From Ruoffia tabacinasalis (GTDB lineage Bacteria > Bacillota > Bacilli > Lactobacillales > Aerococcaceae), in contig NZ_JBHSHQ010000015.1 in assembly GCF_042652985.1 (NCBI RefSeq), positions 1 through 33,843 of the forward strand: 33,843 nt of DNA. The letters are read 5' to 3'. Made by a program: the position numbers and the translations under genes. The notes beneath the pieces are model-generated. The model made no database searches and was not told where the DNA came from. It saw nothing but the letters and a program-made list of their open reading frames with translations. Positions 8,211 through 15,711 of the stretch are shown here, one piece after another; within the stretch, counting starts at the first letter, position 1, and every line of letters begins with the position of its first letter.

Positions 8211-8969
8211 TTATTCGCTTGATTCTTCAGAAGACTCTTCTGGTGCTTCTTCTGAATCAATTGAACTTTCTTCATCTGATGATTGGTCAGATTCTGCTTC
8301 ATAAAATTCACTATCTTCTAATGGTGCAAAGATAACTGCTGCAGCTTGACGATCTCCAGCATCACCTGTTGGTTGAGTCTCATAATCATCTGCTTCTGTA
8401 TGGATAATTAAAGTTGTTCCATCCGTTGAATTCAATGTGTTTTCACCTTCAGGATCTAGGGTTACATCAGGAATTTCAATGGTTTCACTCACGGTTCCAT
8501 CTTCTCCAACCATTAAGTTTGGTAAGTCTCCAGCATGAGGACCTGTTTCTGAGTCGGTTCCATGTTCAACATCAGTAGGGTTGAAGTGGCTTCCTGCATC
8601 TTCAAATGTTGGAGCTGTTGCTAAACCAACTTCGTGAATATGCATACCAAATTCACCTTCTTCAAGACCTTCTAACTCTAATTCTACAGTAACTAATCCT
8701 TCTTGGTCTTCTCTGAACGTTGCTGTACCGATCACTTCTTCGTCTGAATTAATTACGTCTGTTTCAACTTCAAATGCATATTCTTCAGTTGACTCAGCTG
8801 ATTCTTCAGTTGTTGCTTCTGACTCTGCTCCTTCAGTCGTTTCAACCGATTCAGTTGTTTCAACACTATCTGAGCTTTCTTCTGCAAAAATTGTCATAGT
8901 AGAAGGGTTGAATGCACTTAATAGTAAACCTGCACTTGTAAGTGTCACTAGTTTTTTAAAATTTTTCAT
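8211..8969 (-). CDS. sodC: Secreted Cu/Zn superoxide dismutase-like protein without cysteines
   Basis: It has a signal peptide (about 1-29, ending near TIFA-EES). A Ser/Glu/Thr-rich linker follows (about 30-64), then the SOD domain (about 65-215) and a second acidic Ser/Glu-rich tail. All metal ligands of the family are visible. HIH in GMHIHE, SHFNP (bridging His), EHG and PHAGD (Zn His and Asp) and IIHTEADDY (last Cu His) are there, with the active-site Arg in GDR. The disulfide cysteines are absent: the GKCxAP-like site reads GLATAP and the IACGVI-like site reads AAAVI. In fact no Cys occurs in the protein. It would dismute superoxide outside the membrane. The start has an AAGGGAG ribosome site about 8 bases away. 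It is monocistronic with its own terminator. Confidence 0.85.
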   Translation of the reverse strand: MKNFKKLVTLTSAGLLLSAFNPSTMTIFAEESSDSVETTESVETTEGAESEATTEESAESTEEYAFEVETDVINSDEEVIGTATFREDQEGLVTVELELEGLEEGEFGMHIHEVGLATAPTFEDAGSHFNPTDVEHGTDSETGPHAGDLPNLMVGEDGTVSETIEIPDVTLDPEGENTLNSTDGTTLIIHTEADDYETQPTGDAGDRQAAAVIFAPLEDSEFYEAESDQSSDEESSIDSEEAPEESSEESSE

Positions 8970-9013
8970 GATATCAATCTCCCTTTTCTTATCTTATACA
9001 CATGCTAACACGT

Positions 9014-9060
9014 TAAAAAATCACTGTCACTTAATATGCATTTGTATATTAAGTGGCAGT
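9014..9060 (-). terminator. Terminator of the HD-hydrolase gene (minus strand)
   Basis: There is a 15-bp stem with one G-U pair (9023-9037 with 9046-9060) and an 8-base loop. On the minus strand it is followed by a run of six Ts (plus-strand As at 9015-9020). Confidence 0.85.
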
Positions 9061-9134
9061 AAAATGACCTTTGTTGCAAATAAATAACATTACTTAGGGA
9101 CAAAAAGCAACCTTAAATAATGTTGGTTAATTGA

Positions 9135-9761
9135 TTAAATATTATTATACTTAGTATATAAAAGTTCAAAGGCTTTTCGAAAAGCTGTTTCATCAGCGAG
9201 TATCTCATGAACTGTTTTTAAGTTTTGGACGTTAGGTTCATAGCCTAACCATAATTTGATTCGACCAGAAGGGCCGTACTTTTCCTTCATATGGGCGTAT
9301 ACTTGTTGGAAAGTATCTTCTTTAACGTAGTCAGGATAGTGATCTAAACTATATAGAATGGTTCGACTCAATAATCTTTCAAAGTTAATATCACGGTCCG
9401 CTTCAGAAATAATCTTGCCATAAAGTGAACGGGGTTCATAAGGTAAAGATGCTCGGTGATCTTCTGCTGCTTGGCCAATCGTCTTAATTTCATTATCATT
9501 AAAAAATGTTTTTAAGACAAAGTCAGCTTCGATAATTTTACGAGAAGATGATTCATGTCCTTGACGGCCAAACTTTAAACCAATATCGTGATAAGCTGCG
9601 ACGGCATAGACGATGTCTAGATTTACATCATAATTTTTTGCGATGTCCAAACTATTCTCAATTACTTGATACACATGATCTGGTTGATGAGCGCCATCAT
9701 AGGCTTTGTACTGAGGAATTATTTTCGATTCAATATACTCAACTAATTTTTGATTTATCAT
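9135..9761 (-). CDS. HD-domain phosphohydrolase
   Basis: A cytosolic protein of 208 residues with the HD metal site: H25/H29 (AHQPDHVYQV), H58-D59 (AAYHDIG), H69, D101-H102 (EDHR) and D122/D124 (EADRD). It resembles YedJ/YpgQ-like bacterial HD proteins, which hydrolyse nucleotides, but the substrate cannot be read from sequence. The ATG follows gaggtg at 5 bases. The gene is divergent from the acetyltransferase gene at 9852 and has its own terminator. Confidence 0.8.
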   Translation of the reverse strand: MINQKLVEYIESKIIPQYKAYDGAHQPDHVYQVIENSLDIAKNYDVNLDIVYAVAAYHDIGLKFGRQGHESSSRKIIEADFVLKTFFNDNEIKTIGQAAEDHRASLPYEPRSLYGKIISEADRDINFERLLSRTILYSLDHYPDYVKEDTFQQVYAHMKEKYGPSGRIKLWLGYEPNVQNLKTVHEILADETAFRKAFELLYTKYNNI

Positions 9762-9851
9762 TTTAACACCTCATTGATATTTTTGTTAGTATAACATAAT
9801 TAGAATTAAATGTGCTAAAATTAGAATTAATTAAAAAATAGGGGAAATAAG

Positions 9852-10709
9852 ATGAAGATAGAAGCAAGAGATACCTTAGATAATGCGACAATAATGCAAA
9901 TTAATGACTTAGAAGCACTAGTTCAGGTGCATGACGGAACATATCATGATATTTATTTAGATAATCGCTTTAATTTTGACCAAAGGATGCCCGCATTTTT
10001 ATTTGCTTGGCTTGAGAATATATTGGTTGGTTTTCTATCCATATATGCTGATAATCTTGAAGAAGCTGAGTTATCGGTGATTGTGCACCCAGCTTATAGA
10101 CGTCAAGGTATTGCAACAGCCTTAATTGACCAAGCTAAAGAGATTATTAAAACTTTCCATATTACTGATATTTCTTACATAAGTGAGCGACGTTTTATTG
10201 AATCGAAGAAGTATCTTCAGGAGACGTATCAAATCGACTGGCACGAGACAGAATATTTGATGGAAGCTAAAGAAATGTTTGAGCAAGAATACCCAGAAGC
10301 AACTGTCCAAGTGCGAAAAGCAGTGATGACTGATGCGAGAAGTATCGCTTCATTTCAAGCAAAAGCGTTTGAGAGTTCTTTTCAAGAAGCGATGACCTAT
10401 GCAGAAGGCAGTATTGGTGAAGATGATCATGATATCTTTGTATTCTTGAATCAGGACGAAGACATTATTGGCTCAAGTTCTGTGAACACAACAGCAGAAT
10501 ATTATTATCTCTTTGGTTTAGCCGTAGACCCAAATTATCAAGGACAAGGCTTTGGAACGCAAGGTATTTACCAAATGATGAAGCAGTTAAGTGCAGAAGA
10601 TAAACGTCCATTTCGCTTATCGGTAGAAAAAGAAAATGAACATGCTAAGCATTTGTATCAAAAGAATGGCTTTAAAGTAATATCAGAAGTCGTTTATTTA
10701 AATGAATAA
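9852..10709 (+). CDS. Tandem-GNAT N-acetyltransferase
   Basis: A protein of 285 residues with two GNAT folds. The acetyl-CoA loops are VHPAYRRQGIATAL (about 77-90) in the first domain and VDPNYQGQGFGTQG (about 226-239) in the second. Both keep the (Q/R)xxGx(G/A) core. The second domain ends in the usual HLYQKNGFK strand, while the first lacks a matching end and may be structural. The acceptor is unknown. A ggggaaat ribosome site precedes the ATG. It is followed after 12 bases by a Nudix gene and is probably co-transcribed with it. A TGCTAAAAT extended -10 at 9813-9821 may serve the pair. Confidence 0.8.
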   Translation: MKIEARDTLDNATIMQINDLEALVQVHDGTYHDIYLDNRFNFDQRMPAFLFAWLENILVGFLSIYADNLEEAELSVIVHPAYRRQGIATALIDQAKEIIKTFHITDISYISERRFIESKKYLQETYQIDWHETEYLMEAKEMFEQEYPEATVQVRKAVMTDARSIASFQAKAFESSFQEAMTYAEGSIGEDDHDIFVFLNQDEDIIGSSSVNTTAEYYYLFGLAVDPNYQGQGFGTQGIYQMMKQLSAEDKRPFRLSVEKENEHAKHLYQKNGFKVISEVVYLNE

Positions 10710-10721
10710 CGGAGGGACTTT

Positions 10722-11240
10722 ATGGAATTATGGGATTTATTTGATCGGAGTGGAAACATCGTTAGTACGAATCATGAACGAGGAGAGACGATTCCTGAAG
10801 GCACCTATCATAAGATTGTGAATATTATTGTGCAGCATGTTGATGGGGATTATCTTATAATGAAGCGATCGGACGATAAAGAAAGTCGTGCAGGTGAATA
10901 TGAGTTAACTGCTGGTGGCAGTACAATCAAAGGTGAAGACTTTCGCGAGGGTGCTTGGCGAGAACTATATGAAGAAACGGGCATCAAAGCAGATATACTT
11001 CATGAGTTGACACCGGTGATTATTCGAGAAGAGAAACGGTTTTTACAACAAAATTTCTTTTGTCTAACTAATGTGGATAAAAACGCTATTCAATTACAAG
11101 CAGGAGAGACTCAAGGATTCCAATGGCTGAGTGAAGATGAAGTCTTAGCTATATCAAATACAGACAGTTTAGTCCGTTTATCTAATGAGGTCATAGAGCG
11201 AATTAAACAAATCAAATTTAAGCACTATGATTTAACTTAG
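10722..11240 (+). CDS. Nudix hydrolase
   Basis: A protein of 172 residues with a full Nudix box (Gx5Ex7REUxEExGU). It begins at GSTIKGE and continues through REL to YEETGI (about 66-88). The N-terminal WDLFDRSGNIV segment and overall length resemble the YfcD/isopentenyl-diphosphate-isomerase-like branch of Nudix proteins, though the substrate is not predictable. A cggaggg ribosome site lies before the ATG. It is the second gene after the tandem GNAT. No clear terminator follows. Confidence 0.85.
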   Translation: MELWDLFDRSGNIVSTNHERGETIPEGTYHKIVNIIVQHVDGDYLIMKRSDDKESRAGEYELTAGGSTIKGEDFREGAWRELYEETGIKADILHELTPVIIREEKRFLQQNFFCLTNVDKNAIQLQAGETQGFQWLSEDEVLAISNTDSLVRLSNEVIERIKQIKFKHYDLT

Positions 11241-11244
11241 GAAT

Positions 11245-11308
11245 GTCACAATAACGTCATAAACTTCAAGTAAACTTCACACCCTTTTTCTTAAAACATT
11301 GCTATAAT
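11245..11308 (+). promoter_or_regulatory. Promoter with Pho-box-like direct repeats upstream of the orphan secreted protein
   Basis: There is a perfect TATAAT at 11303-11308 with no recognisable -35. Upstream lie GTCACA (11245), GTCATA (11256), TTCAAG (11265) and TTCACA (11276). The members of each pair are 11 bp apart, the spacing used by OmpR/PhoB-family regulators (TT/GTCACA-type half-sites). An activator-dependent promoter is inferred. Confidence 0.5.
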
Positions 11309-11337
11309 TGAATTAAGAAGCAATGAGGAGGGATTGG

Positions 11338-12252
11338 ATGAGACGTATTCGAGATATTGGTTTAGCTTTGTTATGTACGATTGCTATTGTGAATGTTACA
11401 ACGTTTGATCAACCGGTGATGCTAGAACAACCTGAATTTATATTAGCCCAAGAATTAAATGAGTTTGAAGGGATTCCAGAAGAAATTCAAGGAGTTTGGT
11501 CTTATGAAGGTGATATGACAAGTCAATCCGCTATCTTACGCGGGAATCAAATGGTCATTACTGACGAATATAATGGATCAGTCTACTATACAATTGATGT
11601 GACGCAAGTTGAAGAGAACTTCGAAGTCGATGGAATTGAAGATAATGACAACCGTACGCTATATATACTAAATACAAATTTAAATGATTACTCAATGCGT
11701 TACGGCGAAGAAGAAGCGACAATGACGACAGATAGTTTCTACTTTGTTTATGATGAGAATGAAGATATTCTAATCCCTCAACCAGAGGTAAGTTTTAACC
11801 GTAATGCTGAAGAAGAATTAGCATTTATTATCCAAGATAATATTGTTCAGGAACAGCCGATTAATCGTGAGCAATTACGTGAAGTTGATGCAGAATTCCT
11901 TGTTAACCAATACCACTCACATCAAGAAGTAGGTAGTGAGAATATTTATCTAGAACTGTACCGTGACATTGCGAATGAATATCCAGATTTAAATCTTTTA
12001 CGTAATGAAGACTACGAAGCTTATCGTGATATCAGTTCAACAATCATTAATCACTCGGAGCTAACTTATGCAAGATTGAATCAAGCAGGTGCAGATAATG
12101 TATTGTCCCTTTATCAAGAAGCTGAAACAAATGATGCAAGTGATGAGGATTTAGTCAAAGAAATGTATCCAAGAATTGAAGCAGAAATCCAAGCTTATCA
12201 TGACAGACAATTAACATATGAAAACTCATTGAGATATGGTGAGGAATCATAA
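11338..12252 (+). CDS. Secreted or membrane-anchored protein of unknown function
   Basis: About 304 residues that I do not recognise. A basic MRRIR start is followed by a hydrophobic stretch (about 7-20), fitting a signal peptide or anchor with a possible cut near FILA-QE. Residues 40-150 alternate short hydrophobic strands and open with GIPEEIQGVWSYEG, which recalls small lipocalin-like beta domains. The C-terminal half is acidic and helical. It has no Cys beyond the signal region. The frame also contains ATG 11323, but the GAGGAGGG ribosome site (11325-11332) overlaps it and points to ATG 11338. Transcription probably starts at the TATAAT at 11303 behind a repeat array. Confidence 0.7.
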   Translation: MRRIRDIGLALLCTIAIVNVTTFDQPVMLEQPEFILAQELNEFEGIPEEIQGVWSYEGDMTSQSAILRGNQMVITDEYNGSVYYTIDVTQVEENFEVDGIEDNDNRTLYILNTNLNDYSMRYGEEEATMTTDSFYFVYDENEDILIPQPEVSFNRNAEEELAFIIQDNIVQEQPINREQLREVDAEFLVNQYHSHQEVGSENIYLELYRDIANEYPDLNLLRNEDYEAYRDISSTIINHSELTYARLNQAGADNVLSLYQEAETNDASDEDLVKEMYPRIEAEIQAYHDRQLTYENSLRYGEES

Positions 12253-12258
12253 AAATAT

Positions 12259-12296
12259 AATCCCTTAGAGCCTAGGAGCTTTAAGGGATTATTTAT
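12259..12296 (+). terminator. Terminator after the secreted-protein gene
   Basis: AATCCCTTA (12259-12267) pairs with TAAGGGATT (12282-12290), with a possible inner AGC/GCT pairing. A T-rich tail follows. Confidence 0.75.
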
Positions 12297-12299
12297 TGC

Positions 12300-12353
12300 G
12301 TTTAATTAAAGTGGTTAAACTGATGAATGTAGTGATTAAAGTGATTAAACGGT
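12300..12353. repeat. Short GTG(A/G)TTAAA repeats beside the ogt stop
   Basis: Three copies of GTGRTTAAA lie at about 12311, 12333 and 12341. They sit inside a weak inverted repeat (GCGTTTAA at 12298 with TTAAACGC at 12354-12361). The function is unclear; they may contribute to termination of ogt on the minus strand. Confidence 0.3.
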
Positions 12354-12860
12354 TTAAACGCCTTGTTGAACACCTTCAATTGCGAGTAATTTTTTCTTTA
12401 CATCGATGCCGCCACTGTATCCAGTTAAAGAACCATTTTTTCCAATGATACGGTGACAAGGAATAACAATAGAGATGGGGTTACGTCCGATGGCTCCCCC
12501 AACCGCTCGGACAGCTTTAGGATTATTAATTCCATCAGCAATCGCACCGTAATGACGCGTTTGACCAAAAGGAATCGTGAGTAAAGCCTGCCATACGGCC
12601 TGTTGAAAGGGTGTCCCGCTTTGAATATCTAAGTCGAGATGAAACTCTTTGCGTGAACCCTCGGTATATTCTTCGAGTTGCTTGATGGAACCAGCATTCA
12701 TCGATGCATCTTCTTGGAGATCAAAGTCTTTAAAGTGCTTCTTTAGTGGTATGAGACTTCCGTCGTCAGGACTCACATACGCTAAGCCCTTTTCTGTTGA
12801 AGCAATCGTGTATAAGCGATCGAACATTGGAAGAAAAGTATAGTATATAATAGTGTTCAA
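12354..12860 (-). CDS. ogt: Methylated-DNA--protein-cysteine S-methyltransferase
   Basis: It repairs O6-methylguanine by transferring the alkyl group to its own Cys. A protein of 168 residues with the N-terminal Ada/Ogt domain followed by the DNA-binding domain. The latter carries TPFQQAVWQAL, the arginine-finger region (RAVGGAIGRNP), the active site IPCHRI and the closing GYSGGIDVKKKLLAIE. The start is TTG at 12858-12860, preceded by aaaggaag 6 bases upstream; the next Met would remove the first strand. It is divergent from rsmG. Confidence 0.9.
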   Translation of the reverse strand: MNTIIYYTFLPMFDRLYTIASTEKGLAYVSPDDGSLIPLKKHFKDFDLQEDASMNAGSIKQLEEYTEGSRKEFHLDLDIQSGTPFQQAVWQALLTIPFGQTRHYGAIADGINNPKAVRAVGGAIGRNPISIVIPCHRIIGKNGSLTGYSGGIDVKKKLLAIEGVQQGV

Positions 12861-13037
12861 AGTAAACTTCCTTTCTATATAATAACCCTTTTATTTGTAT
12901 CTCTATTATAACTCTTTAAGAATCATATTGAAATGAATGATAATTCATACCAGTCTATGTTAAAATAATGACTAAAAGGAAATTTCTCCTTAGATATCAT
13001 TGCATAGAACTAGCATTTAAGTTAAAGTATACATGGC

Positions 13038-13059
13038 GTGAAACATAGGTTTGTTTCAC
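13038..13059. promoter_or_regulatory. Everted pair of parS half-sites / hairpin in the rsmG leader
   Basis: GTGAAACA (13038-13045) and TGTTTCAC (13052-13059) are separated by 6 bases. The canonical ParB site TGTTTCACGTGAAACA has the same two halves in the opposite order. The arrangement also forms an 8-bp RNA hairpin 28 bases before the rsmG start. It lacks a U-tract, so it is not a typical terminator. Confidence 0.45.
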
Positions 13060-13087
13060 AAAAGGACTTATTTAAAAGGAGACGGTT

Positions 13088-13807
13088 ATGACAGTCGAAG
13101 AATTTATCCAGGCCCTGAATGAAAAGGGCATTCAATTAACTGAACAACAGATTAATCAGTTTGAACAGTATTACCACCTGTTAGTCGAGTGGAATAATAA
13201 GATTAATCTAACGGCAATCACTGATATGCCAGATGTGTATTTAAAACACTTCTATGATTCATTAATGCCATTATGGATGGCACCAGATTATTTTAAAGAG
13301 AATGCTACTTTATGTGATGTTGGCGCAGGCGCAGGCTTTCCAAGTATTCCAATGAAGATTGTACGCCCTGATCTAGACATTACGATTGTAGATTCATTGA
13401 ATAAACGTATTACATTTTTAAATCTTTTAGCAGAGGAATTAAACTTAACAGGCGTTAAGGCTGTTCATGGTCGTGCAGAAGAAGTTGGACAAGACAAAGC
13501 CTACCGCGAACAATTCGATATCGTCACAGCAAGAGCTGTGGCTGCTTTAAACGTCTTAAGTGAATTGTGTTTACCGCTAGCTAAAAAAGGTGGGTACTTC
13601 ATCGCTTTGAAAGCACAGAGAGCTGATGAAGAAATTGTTAAAGCGAAGAAAGCGATCGCAACACTTGGAGCGAAGTTTGAAGAGCAAATTAGCGAGATGC
13701 TACCCATCGAAGAAAGTGAACGCGAAATCTTAGTGATTCGAAAAACTTTAGAAACACCGAAGAAATATCCAAGACGTCCAGGTAAACCAGCCAAACAACC
13801 GTTATAA
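13088..13807 (+). CDS. rsmG: 16S rRNA (guanine527-N7)-methyltransferase
   Basis: It methylates G527 of 16S rRNA with S-adenosylmethionine. A 239-residue, normal-length protein. Visible are the YYHLLVEWNNKINLTAI helix and the SAM-binding motif DVGAGAGFPSIPMKI. VDSLNKRITFL, TARAVAAL and the KKYPRRPGKPAKQPL C-terminal tail follow, all typical of RsmG/GidB. It has a strong aaaaggag ribosome site. It heads the rsmG-parA-parB-DUF951 cluster, with 15 bases to parA, an arrangement common near the replication origin of Firmicutes. Confidence 0.95.
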   Translation: MTVEEFIQALNEKGIQLTEQQINQFEQYYHLLVEWNNKINLTAITDMPDVYLKHFYDSLMPLWMAPDYFKENATLCDVGAGAGFPSIPMKIVRPDLDITIVDSLNKRITFLNLLAEELNLTGVKAVHGRAEEVGQDKAYREQFDIVTARAVAALNVLSELCLPLAKKGGYFIALKAQRADEEIVKAKKAIATLGAKFEEQISEMLPIEESEREILVIRKTLETPKKYPRRPGKPAKQPL

Positions 13808-13822
13808 CAAGGAGGAGATCGC

Positions 13823-14587
13823 ATGAGTAAAATGATTGCAGTCGGTAATCAAAAAGGTGGTGTTGGTAAAACAACCACAACAGTTAACCTAGGAGCTGCT
13901 TTAGCAACTTTAGGTAAAAAAGTACTAATCATTGATTCTGATTCGCAAGGAAATGCGACGAGTGGTCTTGGGGTAGAAAGAAGCGCATTAGATGCAAGCT
14001 TATATGAAGTACTCATTGATCAAATTCCAATTCAAGATGTCATCGTTGAAACAAGTCAAGATAACTTATGGATTGTACCGTCAAACATTCAACTTGCAGC
14101 TGCAGAGTTAGAATTAGTAAATATCGAGAACCGCGAGTCACGCTTGAAAGAAGCTGTAGCACCGATTCGTAAAAATTATGACTATATTTTAATCGATTGT
14201 CCACCTTCATTAGGCCAATTATCAATCAATGCTTTTACCGCAAGTGATACAATTTTAATTCCAGTACAAGCTGAATACTATGCGCTGGAAGGTTTAACTC
14301 AATTATTAAATACCATTCGCTTAGTTCAAAAAACTTATAATCGCAGTTTCCGTATCGAGGGCGTATTAATTACAATGCTTGATGCAAGAACGAATTTAGG
14401 CTTTGAAGTGATGGATGAAGTTCGTAAGTATTTCCATGAAAAAGTCTACCGCACAGTCATTCCAAGAAATATCCGCTTATCAGAAGCACCTTCTTATGGG
14501 CAATCAGTCATTGAATATGATTCTCGCTCAAGAGGTGCGGAGATGTATGTTGAACTGGCAAAGGAAGTGATTAGTAATGGCGAATAA
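13823..14587 (+). CDS. parA: Chromosome-partitioning ATPase ParA (Soj)
   Basis: A 254-residue MinD/ParA-type ATPase that works with ParB in origin segregation and regulation of DnaA. It has the deviant Walker A KGGVGKTTT (about 11-19), Walker A' DSDSQGNAT (about 38-46), Walker B ILIDCPPSLG (about 117-126) and the IPRNIRLSEAPSYG region near the C-terminus. An aaggaggag ribosome site precedes the ATG. The 3' end overlaps parB by 11 bases. The length without an N-terminal extension indicates the chromosomal Soj type rather than a plasmid ParA. Confidence 0.95.
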   Translation: MSKMIAVGNQKGGVGKTTTTVNLGAALATLGKKVLIIDSDSQGNATSGLGVERSALDASLYEVLIDQIPIQDVIVETSQDNLWIVPSNIQLAAAELELVNIENRESRLKEAVAPIRKNYDYILIDCPPSLGQLSINAFTASDTILIPVQAEYYALEGLTQLLNTIRLVQKTYNRSFRIEGVLITMLDARTNLGFEVMDEVRKYFHEKVYRTVIPRNIRLSEAPSYGQSVIEYDSRSRGAEMYVELAKEVISNGE

Positions 14588-15467
14588 TAACCAACCTCGT
14601 AAACGAGGCGGCTTAGGCCGAGGTATGGATGCCTTGTTTTCAGCTTATGAGGAAACTCCAGGCGAAAACGAAATGGTAGAAGAAATTCCATTAGATCAAA
14701 TTCGTGCTAACCCTTATCAACCGCGTAAAACATTCAATCAGAAAGCTTTAAATGAATTAGCTGATTCGATTAAACAGTCCGGTGTATTTCAACCGGTAAT
14801 ACTTAGAAAATCAACGATCAAAGGTTATGAATTAATCGCTGGTGAACGACGTGTTCGTGCAAGTCGACTGGCAGGTAAAGAGACGATTCCAGGCATTGTT
14901 CGTGAATTAGATGAAGAGCAAATGATTGAAATTGCTGTAGTAGAAAACTTACAACGTGAAGACTTGAGTCCTTTAGAAGAAGCTGAAGCGTATAACATCT
15001 TGATGGAGAATCTTGATTTAACACAAGCACAAGTCGCTGAAAGAATTGGTAAAAGTCGCCCCTATATTGCTAACTACTTACGTCTATTATCCTTACCCGA
15101 TGAAATTAAGACTATGGTTGGAGAGCAATTATCAATGGGACAAGCACGTACGATCTTAGGGCTTAAAGATAAAGACCAACTGATTCCAGTCGCTAAACGT
15201 GTCGTAAGTGAAGGAATGACTGTTCGTCAACTAGAAGAATTGGTTCAATCATTAAATGAAGAAGCTCCTAAAGAAGACGAAGAGAAAGAGAAAAAAGAAA
15301 AAGCCAAAAAACCACCCCATTACCTTGCGATTGAACAAGAGATGCAAGATTATTTTGGGACAGCTACGACGATCAATCAACGTGGTGAACGTGGTAAAAT
15401 TGAAATCGAATTTTTATCTGAATCAGATTTAATTCGTATTTTAGATTTATTAAATATACATTTATAG
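14577..15467 (+). CDS. parB: Chromosome-partitioning protein ParB (Spo0J)
   Basis: A 296-residue DNA-sliding CTPase that loads at parS. A KRGGLGRGMDALF N-terminal ParA-contact motif opens the protein. The CTP-binding domain follows, with NPYQPRK (about 42-48) and GERRVRA (about 88-94). Next come ENLQREDLSPLEEAEAY, the helix-turn-helix (TQAQVAERIGKSRPYIANYLRLL), a charged E/K-rich linker and a C-terminal dimerisation domain. The start overlaps parA, and aaggaag serves as ribosome site. It appears to be the only ParB-type gene in the cluster; no noc follows rsmG. I found no canonical parS within the gene. Confidence 0.95.
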   Translation: MANNNQPRKRGGLGRGMDALFSAYEETPGENEMVEEIPLDQIRANPYQPRKTFNQKALNELADSIKQSGVFQPVILRKSTIKGYELIAGERRVRASRLAGKETIPGIVRELDEEQMIEIAVVENLQREDLSPLEEAEAYNILMENLDLTQAQVAERIGKSRPYIANYLRLLSLPDEIKTMVGEQLSMGQARTILGLKDKDQLIPVAKRVVSEGMTVRQLEELVQSLNEEAPKEDEEKEKKEKAKKPPHYLAIEQEMQDYFGTATTINQRGERGKIEIEFLSESDLIRILDLLNIHL

Positions 15468-15479
15468 GGAGTGGACAAG

Positions 15480-15683
15480 ATGAATCGTAAAGAATTTGAT
15501 AAACTCGATATTGTCGAAATGAAAAAACCACACGCTTGCCAAACAAATCGCTGGCAAATCATCCGTATGGGGATGGACATTCGTATACAATGTATGAATT
15601 GTAAGCATATTGTGACGATGACTCGTCGTGATTTTGAAAAGAAAATGAAAAAAGTTCTAGAAAAAGCAGAATCTGCTGAATAA
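15480..15683 (+). CDS. DUF951 family protein
   Basis: A small protein of 67 residues from ATG 15480. It carries the family pattern KKPHACQTNRWQIIRMGMDI, then IQCMNCKHIV and MTRRDFEKKMKKVL. The Cys residues (HAC and CxxC) could bind a metal. The function is unknown, but the gene is nearly always beside parB/ychF in Lactobacillales and Bacilli. The frame is open from GTG 15471, but AGGGAG (15466-15471) covers that codon and sits 8 bases from ATG 15480, which decides the start. Confidence 0.85.
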   Translation: MNRKEFDKLDIVEMKKPHACQTNRWQIIRMGMDIRIQCMNCKHIVTMTRRDFEKKMKKVLEKAESAE

Positions 15684-15711
15684 GTTTAAATAAAAGAAAG
15701 AGAGTGACTAC

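Noticed and set aside
9001..9060. Inverted repeat near 9023-9060 as an operator for sodC
   Set aside because: The minus-strand T-run right after it and its place behind the HD gene fit a terminator better.
12931..12960. Fur/PerR-like box (TGATAATTCAT) between ogt and rsmG
   Set aside because: Only one half matches a 7-1-7 site, and neither neighbour is an iron or peroxide gene.
13501..13880. Antisense frames across rsmG and parA (107 and 63 codons)
   Set aside because: They are shadows of highly conserved genes, with no ribosome site or family resemblance.
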